Part shown: positions 8,851-16,384 of the stretch, one piece after another
How positions within the stretch are numbered: the first letter of the stretch is position 1
Layout: every line of letters starts with the position of its first letter
Origin: CAYWNA01 sp964459305
Lineage (GTDB): Bacteria > Planctomycetota > Planctomycetia > Pirellulales > Pirellulaceae
Reading direction: 5' to 3'
Length of the DNA stretch: 64,000 nt
Assembly: GCA_964459305.1 (NCBI GenBank)
Contig: CAYWNA010000018.1
Location: 1 to 64,000 of the forward strand
Notes under the pieces: model-generated
Database searches by the model: none
What the model saw: the letters and a program-made list of their open reading frames with translations, nothing else
What the model was told of the DNA's origin: nothing
Position numbers and translations under genes: made by a program

Positions 8851-10869
8851 ATGTTAGTCTCCTGGAACTGGCTGAAAGATTACGTTGCTCTCGATATGTC
8901 GCACGACGAACTGGTCGAGCGGCTTTCGATGTCTGGTTTGAACTACGAGGGGTCCGAGAATGTCGGCGACGACATTCAGATCGACCTCGAAGTCACCAGC
9001 AATCGTCCGGATTGCCTGGGCCACATCGGCGTTGCGCGGGAAATCGCCGTGCTCTGGAATAGCGATTTGAAAATACCTACGGCGGCCCCGAAAGAGGATG
9101 CTCCGAAGGTATCGGATTTGACCAAGGTCGCTATCGAGTGTCCAGGTCTGTGCTACCGCTATACGGCTCGGGTGATCCGCGGCGTGAAGATCGGTCCTAG
9201 TCCTTCGTGGCTGGCGGACCGTCTGGCCGCCGTCGGCATCGCCGCCATCAACAATATCGTCGACATCAGCAACTACGTACTGATGGAAAGTGGCCAGCCG
9301 CTGCATGCATTTGACTTCAACAAATTGTCTGGGCCGGAGATTATCGTCCGCGACGCGTTTCCAGGGGAGCAGTTCGAGGCGATCAACCACAAGGTGTATG
9401 GCTTGGAACCGGGTATGTGTGTCATCGCGGATGCCCAGCGAGCTGTCGCCTTGGGCGGTGTGATGGGCGGCGCGCAAACGGAGGTGTCGGAAAATACGAC
9501 GGATGTGCTGATCGAAGCCGCAGATTTTGCACCGCTGTCGATCCGCACAACAGCCCGCAAGCTGATCTTGCACAGCCCATCATCATACCGGTTCGAACGG
9601 GGTGTGGATCCGGTCGGCGTTGATTGGGCCAGCCGGCGCTGCTGCGAGTTGATGTTGGAACTTGCCGGCGGCCAGTTGGCCGAAGGCGTCATCTACGAAG
9701 GGCAGGGGACACCCAAGCGTGATCCGATCGTCTTGAGACTGTCCCAGTTGCCACGTGTGCTCGGCATCGACGTTCCGGCCACCGAAGTCCATCGGATTCT
9801 GTCGGAGTTGGGTTGTGAGGAAACGAACGCCGATACCAAGGCCGTTACCGTCGTGCCGCCCACTTGGCGGCGCGATCTTACGCGCGAGATCGATTTGGTG
9901 GAAGAGATCGCTCGCATTCACGGCTACGACCAGATTCCCGAAGACGTCGGTGTACCCATGGTGCCGTCGCACCGCAGTGACGAAGATCGGGTCTTGGATA
10001 AGGTCCGACGCGTCTTAACTTCGGCAGGATTCGACGAGGCGATGACGGCCAGCGTGGTGCCGGAGAGCTGGTCGAATGCCTTCACCCCCTGGACGGATGA
10101 AGAGCCAATCCAGGCCAGTACGCCAATGCTGAAAGGTGCCGACCGCCTTCGTCGCAGCCTGACGCCCAGCTTGATGGAGGCTCGTCGCGCAAACGAATCA
10201 CTGGCGAATCCGGTGATCGAGCTGTTCGAGACGGCTCGCGTGTATATTCCGCACGGTAGCCAGTTGCCTCGCGAACAATGGACGTTGGGGATCGCCAGCG
10301 GTGGTGACTTCGAACGCGTGAAAGGCGTCGTCGAAGCGGTCGTTGCCGCGATGAATCCGGCGATTTGCTTGGATGTCGCCGATACGAGCCTGCCGCTGCT
10401 GGACCCAGCCAAATCCTGCGAATTGAGCGTTGACGGACAGTTGCTCGGCTATTTGGGCGCGGTCACTGAGGCAGGTCTGAAGCAGTTCGGCCTCAGAACG
10501 CCCGCCACCATTGCCGAACTGAGTCTGCCGGCGTTGGGTGGTACCGCCGAGTTGATCCCCCAGCACGTCGACCAGAGCCCGTATCCGGCCATCGAGAGAG
10601 ATCTGAACCTGATCGTCGATGAGTCGGTGCGATGGGCCGCATTGGCCGAGACCGTCCGCGGCTCCGCGGGCGACTCGCTGGAAACGGTGCGATACCAGGA
10701 AACATATCGCGATCCGCAGAAGGATGGGGCCGGCAAAAAGCGTCTGCTTTGCTCGATCACACTACGTTCCAGTGAGCGGACTTTGACCAACGAAGAAGCG
10801 GACGAAATCCGAGAAAACGTCGTCAGTGCTTGCCAAGAGGGCCACGGCGCGGTTCTACTGGGTACATGA
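8851..10869 (+). CDS. pheT: Phenylalanine--tRNA ligase beta subunit, short form without OB-fold domain
   Basis: 672 residues, well below the roughly 800 of the E. coli or Bacillus protein. The N-terminal MLVSWNWLKDYV block runs at about residue 30 straight into DLEVTSNRPDCLGHIGVARE, so the EMAP/tRNA-binding OB domain normally inserted here is absent. The B3/B4 editing core (residues about 100-290), B5 domain (about 300-370) and the catalytic-like module are present, and the C-terminal ferredoxin-anticodon-binding domain ends in ETYRDPQKDGAGKKRLLCSI and HGAVLLGT. The editing role is expected from the family. The stop overlaps the start of the DUF58 gene. Confidence 0.95.
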   Translation: MLVSWNWLKDYVALDMSHDELVERLSMSGLNYEGSENVGDDIQIDLEVTSNRPDCLGHIGVAREIAVLWNSDLKIPTAAPKEDAPKVSDLTKVAIECPGLCYRYTARVIRGVKIGPSPSWLADRLAAVGIAAINNIVDISNYVLMESGQPLHAFDFNKLSGPEIIVRDAFPGEQFEAINHKVYGLEPGMCVIADAQRAVALGGVMGGAQTEVSENTTDVLIEAADFAPLSIRTTARKLILHSPSSYRFERGVDPVGVDWASRRCCELMLELAGGQLAEGVIYEGQGTPKRDPIVLRLSQLPRVLGIDVPATEVHRILSELGCEETNADTKAVTVVPPTWRRDLTREIDLVEEIARIHGYDQIPEDVGVPMVPSHRSDEDRVLDKVRRVLTSAGFDEAMTASVVPESWSNAFTPWTDEEPIQASTPMLKGADRLRRSLTPSLMEARRANESLANPVIELFETARVYIPHGSQLPREQWTLGIASGGDFERVKGVVEAVVAAMNPAICLDVADTSLPLLDPAKSCELSVDGQLLGYLGAVTEAGLKQFGLRTPATIAELSLPALGGTAELIPQHVDQSPYPAIERDLNLIVDESVRWAALAETVRGSAGDSLETVRYQETYRDPQKDGAGKKRLLCSITLRSSERTLTNEEADEIRENVVSACQEGHGAVLLGT

Positions 10870-12173
10870 ATTGGTTCGTCGGCGCGATCCTAATCCTGTT
10901 GCTCGCCCTGATTTTCGACTTCGGGCTCTTGGCATACGCCATGTACGCGTTGCTGAGTGTACTGATTGTCAGCCGCTTCTTAACGCGATCCTGGGCTGAA
11001 AATCTCTCCGCCGAGCGAGAGTGCAACCGCTTGGCCGCTAACATCGGCGATAGCGTCGCTGTGACGGTCCGGTTCCAGAACGCGGGCCGATTGCCAGTGC
11101 CGTGGATGTTGGCCGAGGATCTGCTGCCGCGCCGAGCCCTGATTCACGATCCGCCGAATCTGGGAGTCACGGGGCGCCGCGTCCGTTTATCCATGCTGAA
11201 GGCAGGCGGCGCGAAATCGATTCTGTACCAATTGACCTGCAACCGGCGAGGCTACTACCAACTGGGGCCTTTAGTCCTGGAGACGGGAGACTTGTTCGGG
11301 CTCCACCGTCGCTATCGCGTGCTGAGCGATCCTCATTTTCTGTTGGTGTACCCAAAAGTCATGCCGATCGAAGGCTTCGACATCGCATCGAAACGTCCCA
11401 TCGGCGAAGTACGCATGTCGTATCGGTTGTACGAGGATCCAACTCGCATTGCCGGGGTTCGGCGCTACGAGCCAGGTGACCCGCTGAATCGCGTCCACTG
11501 GCGAGCGACGGCCCGAACGGGCACATTGCACAGCAAGATCTACGAACCGTCGACCGTCGCCGGCGTGACCATTGTGCTGGAGTTTCACCAGAATTCCCAC
11601 GACCCACGTCACGAGCCGATGCGCAGTGAACTGGGCGTGACGGCAGCAGCGTCTCTGGCCAACGCGATCTACGAGATGGGTCAGCAGATCGGCTTGGTCA
11701 CCAACGGCCGCGACGCCGCCGACCGCATCCGCCAGGAAGGTTGGGATTACGACATACGCACGCGAGACTCCGCTCGAAAAGCCGCCAGCATGGCAGATCT
11801 GAGCGATCGTTTGCAGCCGGTCGTCGTCGAGACCGAGCGCGGGCCGGAGCAACTGATGCGGATCTTCGAGACGCTGGCACGCGTGGAATTGACCGACGGC
11901 CTGGACCTTTCTCAGTTGATCGGCGAAACGACCAGCCGCATGCCCCGCGACGCGACGGTGGTCGTCATCTTGCCATCCATCACCGAGGAAAATGCCATCG
12001 CGCTGGGAAACCTGAAACGTCGCGGGTTTGCCGTCGCAGCCATTGTGAACGTGTATGAAGAATACGATTTCGCCGAAGCCTCCGGACCACTGCTCGCCCA
12101 AGGCATCGAAACCCACCATCTAAAAGGCGAAGCCGGCATCGTCGACATGTGCCGCAGGTTTCTGCTGAGATAA
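10866..12173 (+). CDS. DUF58 domain protein, membrane-anchored
   Basis: 435 residues from the ATG at 10866, which overlaps the pheT stop in an ATGA junction, implying translational coupling; the in-frame start 12 codons upstream lies inside pheT and is unlikely. Two short hydrophobic helices at residues about 3-35 anchor the protein. The DUF58 signature is clear: RRYEPGDPLNRVHWRATART with the following LHSKIYEPS, then a vWA-like fold to the end. In bacteria DUF58 proteins usually sit beside MoxR ATPases and vWA proteins; no such partner is here, only pheST. Confidence 0.85.
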   Translation: MNWFVGAILILLLALIFDFGLLAYAMYALLSVLIVSRFLTRSWAENLSAERECNRLAANIGDSVAVTVRFQNAGRLPVPWMLAEDLLPRRALIHDPPNLGVTGRRVRLSMLKAGGAKSILYQLTCNRRGYYQLGPLVLETGDLFGLHRRYRVLSDPHFLLVYPKVMPIEGFDIASKRPIGEVRMSYRLYEDPTRIAGVRRYEPGDPLNRVHWRATARTGTLHSKIYEPSTVAGVTIVLEFHQNSHDPRHEPMRSELGVTAAASLANAIYEMGQQIGLVTNGRDAADRIRQEGWDYDIRTRDSARKAASMADLSDRLQPVVVETERGPEQLMRIFETLARVELTDGLDLSQLIGETTSRMPRDATVVVILPSITEENAIALGNLKRRGFAVAAIVNVYEEYDFAEASGPLLAQGIETHHLKGEAGIVDMCRRFLLR

Positions 12174-12317
12174 ACAGGCTTCGAATCGCCTGCCTGAGTC
12201 AAGGCATTCCCACCGCGCCTTCAGCCGTGTTTGTCCAGCATCTCGTGACAGTCTTCCTATCCGCTCCCGCAAGTGATCTTCACTACGAATCAACATTTCC
12301 AGGACGCTTTTCCTAGC

Positions 12318-12345
12318 CAATTTGGTATACTTGAGTTGTGGAGAC
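12318..12345 (+). promoter_or_regulatory. Possible extended -10 promoter for the TA pair
   Basis: TTTGGTATACTT at about 12321-12332 contains TATACT preceded by TGG, an extended -10 element. A matching -35 box at the right spacing is weak. It sits about 50 bases upstream of the likely antitoxin start. Inferred from sequence only. Confidence 0.35.
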
Positions 12346-12378
12346 ATGGCATCACTTGGCTCAAATGAAAGCTTGACA

Positions 12379-12648
12379 ATGAATGTTCCGATTCTCGTCC
12401 AAGCCTCGGATCGCCAGTTTAGGGCAGAACTGATCGGGGCGCCGCACATATCGGCTGCCGGTGCAACACGCGAAGAGGCGATCGCCGGACTTCGCCAAGT
12501 GGTTCAACAACGCGTTGCCCGCGGGGAAATCGCTTCCCTCGAATTTGATGACTGGCTCGATCTGGCAGGCAAGTACCGCGACGACCCCATGCTAGATGAG
12601 ATCTGCGAAGAGGCTTACCGTGCAAGGGACGCGGATGTGCAGCCATGA
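12379..12648 (+). CDS. Antitoxin partner of a PIN-domain toxin (HicB-like fold)
   Basis: 89 residues from the ATG at 12379 (MNVPILVQASD); an earlier ATG at 12346 would add 11 unlike residues. The body, FRAELIGAPHISAAGATREE followed by AIAGLRQVVQQRV and a short acidic C-terminus, resembles the partial RNase-H-like HicB fold seen in small antitoxins placed before VapC genes. Its stop overlaps the toxin ATG (ATGA), the usual coupled arrangement. It would neutralise the toxin by direct binding and probably autoregulate the pair; both are family expectations. Confidence 0.65.
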   Translation: MNVPILVQASDRQFRAELIGAPHISAAGATREEAIAGLRQVVQQRVARGEIASLEFDDWLDLAGKYRDDPMLDEICEEAYRARDADVQP

Positions 12649-13061
12649 TTGCATTCGACACGGACGTGATAGTCGAGCTACTGAAAGGCAGCCCACTCTA
12701 CGTTGCCAAGGCATCGAGTATCCCCAGGGAGGAGCAGTTCGTACCAAGTGTCGTCATCGAGGAAATACTGCGCCGCCTCAACGCAATCCGTCGAGCAGAA
12801 TCGGGAAAGGTGAAAATGTCGATCGATCGTGCCTACGAGTTTTTCGAAGAGACATCTCGTGATTTTCGGACCCGGCGCATTCTCCCCTACACGTCGCAGG
12901 CTGAAGCCCAATTTCAACTGTGGAGGGGGGCAAAGGTACGAGTGGCGACTCACGATCTACGTATTGCGGCGACCTGTCTCGTCCATGCCGCGAAGTTGAT
13001 TACGAGAAATCGCAAGGACTTCGACCAAATTCCAGGCGTGAATGTCGAATACTGGATTTGA
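12645..13061 (+). CDS. PIN-domain RNase toxin, VapC type
   Basis: 138 residues. The PIN metal-binding acids are visible: Asp5 and Asp7 in MIAFDTD, a Glu in VVIEEIL (about 39-40), the Asp of VATHDLRIAA (about 104), and the terminal TRNRKDFDQIPG loop. VapC toxins are Mg-dependent ribonucleases that cut specific RNAs, commonly initiator tRNA or rRNA. The gene overlaps its antitoxin by four bases and lies 223 bases before recA in the same direction, suggesting a small accessory insertion between DUF58 and recA. Confidence 0.85.
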   Translation: MIAFDTDVIVELLKGSPLYVAKASSIPREEQFVPSVVIEEILRRLNAIRRAESGKVKMSIDRAYEFFEETSRDFRTRRILPYTSQAEAQFQLWRGAKVRVATHDLRIAATCLVHAAKLITRNRKDFDQIPGVNVEYWI

Positions 13062-13284
13062 GTAGGACCGATGCGGTCGCAGCAGACGATCTTCAGCTCA
13101 GCGAAGAATCCGCAAATTCTCGGCAAAATCTTGCCGCTTGTGACCAAACGTGTCCGGTCGATGGCGATCATGTTACCGGACGCTCGCGGAGGTCTTCAAA
13201 CCACAAGTTGACAGATTGTTCTGGTTTGGGGGTGCCGCAGCACTTGAAAGTTCCGAGATTCTCGCCCATAAAGGAGAGGGAAAC

Positions 13285-14424
13285 ATGATCACCGCAGTGA
13301 AAGAGAACAAGCAAATGGCCAAGAAAGCACCGAAATCCCAGAAAACACCCGCCAAGTCCGCCGACATGGCCAAGGGAAAGCCGTCGGTTCTGGACGGAAA
13401 CGTCAATCTGAGAACGACCCTGCAGCAGATCGAAAAGCAGTTTGGCGAAGGGGCCATCATGCCGTTGGGTGCCGATAAACGCGGTCCTGTCGCCGGCATC
13501 CGCACGGGCAGCTTGTCGTTGGACATTGCGTTGGGCGGTCAAGGCATTCCGCGTGGCCGCATCATCGAGGTCTTTGGGCCGGAGGCCAGTGGGAAAACGA
13601 CGCTGGCCCTCCATTGCGCGGCGCAAGCGCAAAAGCAAGGCGGAATCGCAGCCATCATCGACGCCGAACATGGCTTCGATCCGACCTGGGGCAAGAAACT
13701 GGGTGTCGAACTCGACACGCTCCTGGTCAGCCAACCCGGCAGTGGCGAAGAAGCGATGCAGATCGCCGAAATGCTGATCAAATCAAACTCCGTCGACGTG
13801 ATCATCGTCGATTCGGTGGCGGCCTTGGTGCCCAGGCAGGAATTGGAGGGTGAAATTGGCGACACGCACGTGGGGCTGCAAGCGCGGCTGATGAGCCAAT
13901 CCATGCGGAAGCTGACCGGCGCCATCGCCAAGAGCAAGACCGCGGTGATCTTCATCAACCAGATTCGCGAAAAGATCGGCGTGATGTTTGGCAGTCCCGA
14001 AACCACGCCCGGCGGTCGCGCGCTGAAGTTCTACAGTTCCTGCCGGATCGACGTGCGTCGTATCGGGCAATTGAAGGAGGGCGAGAACGTCGTTGGCCAA
14101 CGCGTCCGGGCAAAGGTCGTAAAGAACAAAGTCGCCCCCCCGTTCCGTCTCGCGGAATTCGACATGATGCACACCTGCGGGATCAGCTACGAAGGCGACA
14201 TTCTGGATTTGGCCGTGACCCACAAAATCGTCATTCGCAGCGGCGCCTGGTTCAAATATGGCGACGCGCATTTGGGCCAAGGCAAAGAGAAAGCTCGGGC
14301 CTTCCTTCTGGAAAACCCACAGGTCACCGAGGAAATCAAGAACAAAGTCCTGGTCGCGGGCGGCTACGGTATCGAATCGCCGGCACCCCAAGACGAAAAC
14401 AGCGAGCAGAACGACAAGTCGTGA
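13285..14424 (+). CDS. recA: Recombinase RecA
   Basis: 379 residues from the ATG at 13285, preceded by AAGGAG at 13271-13276; a longer open frame upstream is not needed. RecA forms ATP-dependent filaments on single-stranded DNA for recombination and SOS induction. Visible: a basic N-terminal extension, LRTTLQQIEKQFGEGAIM, Walker A GPEASGKTT, the VIIVDSVAAL Walker B strand, the L2 region FINQIREKIGVMFGSPETTP and the C-terminal domain with an acidic tail. The extra Lys-rich N-terminus of about 40 residues is longer than in E. coli. I found no convincing SOS box in the 223 bases upstream. Confidence 0.97.
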   Translation: MITAVKENKQMAKKAPKSQKTPAKSADMAKGKPSVLDGNVNLRTTLQQIEKQFGEGAIMPLGADKRGPVAGIRTGSLSLDIALGGQGIPRGRIIEVFGPEASGKTTLALHCAAQAQKQGGIAAIIDAEHGFDPTWGKKLGVELDTLLVSQPGSGEEAMQIAEMLIKSNSVDVIIVDSVAALVPRQELEGEIGDTHVGLQARLMSQSMRKLTGAIAKSKTAVIFINQIREKIGVMFGSPETTPGGRALKFYSSCRIDVRRIGQLKEGENVVGQRVRAKVVKNKVAPPFRLAEFDMMHTCGISYEGDILDLAVTHKIVIRSGAWFKYGDAHLGQGKEKARAFLLENPQVTEEIKNKVLVAGGYGIESPAPQDENSEQNDKS

Positions 14425-14460
14425 AACAGGGGATGGCGAAAGAGCAGAGGAACGCAGGCG

Positions 14461-15990
14461 GTGGGAGTACTTCGTAGACTTCGGCTCGGCAGTTGCAATG
14501 GTTGCCGCCATAATCGGCTGCTTAAGCGGATCGTCGTGGTCGCAGTGTTACTGTGTCCCGTCTTCGGCGCATCCCTTGCCGCACAAGAGTTGACGGGTCT
14601 GGATGCTGCGCTGGCGATGGAAAAGGCGTTGGTCGATGCCGTCGCACGAGCCGACAAATCCGTGGTCGCTATTGCCCGTTATTTGAACGACAGTCCTCTG
14701 GCGACGAACGGTCCCGTCCGGATGCCTTCTTTCCCGGGACGCCGTTCCGATGAAGACGCGCCCAACGAGTTTGCCACTGGCGTAGTCATTGACCGGCAAG
14801 GCTACATCCTGACCAACTATCACGTACTGGGCGATCCCACGAAAAACACGTACAAGGTGTGGGTGAAACGGCGGCCTTTCCAAGCGATCAGTGTGATGAC
14901 CGTGGATGAGGTGAAAGCCGGCGATCCTTGGACCGATTTGGCAGTGCTGAAAATCGAGGCCGACGACCTGGAGCCGATCACCTTCGGCGATGTCGAGAAT
15001 TTGAAAAAGGGCCGGATCGTTGTCGCTCTAGGCAATCCATACAACATCGCGCGCGACGGCGAGGTCAGCGCGAGCTGGGGTATCATCTCCAACGTGGGAC
15101 GGCGGGCACCAACCAGTCCGGACGGCTTTCGGCCGGATTCGGCCCGAGAAACGCTCTATCATTACGGCGGTCTCATCCAGACAGATGCGAAGCTGAACCT
15201 TGGCACCAGTGGCGGCGCGCTGGTGAATCTGAAGGGCGAGATGATTGGGCTGATTACTGCCTTGGCTGCCAAGGAGGGTTACGAGAAATCAACAGGATTC
15301 GCGATCCCCGTGGACGACGTGTTCTTGCGCACGATCGAAACGTTGAAAACCGGGCGCAAAGCCGAGTTTGGCTTCTTGGGAGTGTCGCCGGCCAATCTGC
15401 ACGATGCGATGCGTCGGGGCGGACAGCACGGGGCGTTGGTTTCCCATGTGGTCCCCGGCACACCGGCTTCGACGGCCCGGCTGAAAGAGAACGACGTCAT
15501 CACGCACGTGGACGGCAAAGCAGTCTACGACCGCGATACGTTGATGCGAGAGTTGGGTGGACAGCCAGTCGGCGCGAAGATACGCCTGACTGTCGAACGT
15601 GGCACGGAGTTGGGACGACGCGGACGAGTCATTCAGACTTCGGTAGAGTTGTCGAAGAAACACATCCCTTCATCACGCCCCGCTTTTTCGCAAACCGAAG
15701 ATCCAACGTGGCGTGGCATGCGCGTCGACTATGCCACAGCGCTTCCGCCAAACCTGTTGACACGCATGCTTCAGGGCCAGGTTCCACTCGGCAGTCTGGC
15801 GGTGATCGACGTCGCAGGCGACTCTCCCGCGTGGAAAGCCGGTTTGAGACCGGGAAACCTCTTCACGCATGTCGGCGATCGTCGAGTTTCCACTCCCGAA
15901 GAGTTCTTTGCTGCGGTGGCGGAAGAGGCGGGCGACGTGGGCGTGAAAATCATCTCCGGCACACCCACCGTCATAACGGTCTCGCCCTGA
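14461..15990 (+). CDS. HtrA/DegP-like trypsin-type serine protease with two PDZ domains
   Basis: 509 residues from a GTG; no ATG lies before the hydrophobic signal segment (about residues 22-40, ending SLAAQ), so the product is exported. The protease triad is visible: His in TNYHVLGDP (about 121), Asp in WTDLAVLKIE (about 160), Ser in NLGTSGGALVNL (about 248; GTSGGA instead of the commoner GNSGGP). Two PDZ-like regions follow (about 300-390 and 420-505: VVPGTPASTARLKENDVITH and VAGDSPAWKAGLRPGNLFTH). Role by family: periplasmic quality control of misfolded proteins. It starts 36 bases after recA and may share its transcript. Confidence 0.88.
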   Translation: MGVLRRLRLGSCNGCRHNRLLKRIVVVAVLLCPVFGASLAAQELTGLDAALAMEKALVDAVARADKSVVAIARYLNDSPLATNGPVRMPSFPGRRSDEDAPNEFATGVVIDRQGYILTNYHVLGDPTKNTYKVWVKRRPFQAISVMTVDEVKAGDPWTDLAVLKIEADDLEPITFGDVENLKKGRIVVALGNPYNIARDGEVSASWGIISNVGRRAPTSPDGFRPDSARETLYHYGGLIQTDAKLNLGTSGGALVNLKGEMIGLITALAAKEGYEKSTGFAIPVDDVFLRTIETLKTGRKAEFGFLGVSPANLHDAMRRGGQHGALVSHVVPGTPASTARLKENDVITHVDGKAVYDRDTLMRELGGQPVGAKIRLTVERGTELGRRGRVIQTSVELSKKHIPSSRPAFSQTEDPTWRGMRVDYATALPPNLLTRMLQGQVPLGSLAVIDVAGDSPAWKAGLRPGNLFTHVGDRRVSTPEEFFAAVAEEAGDVGVKIISGTPTVITVSP

Positions 15991-16133
15991 CGCGGCACGA
16001 AAGGCCTCAACCGAATGAATCTCGCCCGCCGCACGGGACCCCGTGAGACAATCCGCGAAGGTGGCCACCTCCCCCCATCCTGGCCCCGACCGCGTAAGTG
16101 ACCGGCGCGATAGCACGCTGCACTCTTCTCGTT

Positions 16134-16256
16134 TGACCGCAGTGCCCAACGGGCCGCGTGTGGGAGCGACCGTTGCGTTTCTGTTGGTCACGACATTGAG
16201 AAGGGGCGCGGCACAACGTTCTCGCCGACGCGCGGCCCGTTGGGCACTGCGGTTAA
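16134..16256. repeat. Long inverted repeat upstream of alaS
   Basis: Arms of about 26 bases at 16134-16159 and 16231-16256 (core GCAGTGCCCAACGGGCC and its complement) flank about 70 bases. It lies 130 bases before the alaS start. It could be a cruciform, a leader RNA structure or a small mobile palindromic unit. Confidence 0.75.
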
Positions 16257-16384
16257 ACGATTTGATGGAACGCCGAACGCGTACCGGCCGGCAGCCGGGA
16301 CCTACTGTCGGAAATCCGCGCAAGTGGCTATCATGTTTCGGTCAATCTCTATGGAATTCCCACAACTTAACGCCACCCAACGCC

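Noticed and set aside
13062..13284. LexA/SOS box before recA
   Set aside because: No convincing palindromic SOS operator of the E. coli or Bacillus type was seen.
13150..13284. N-terminal extension of RecA from an earlier start
   Set aside because: The ATG at 13285 has a good AAGGAG; the upstream codons give an unlike peptide.
16043..16384. N-terminal extension of AlaRS
   Set aside because: It would be translated through an inverted repeat and has no resemblance to AlaRS.
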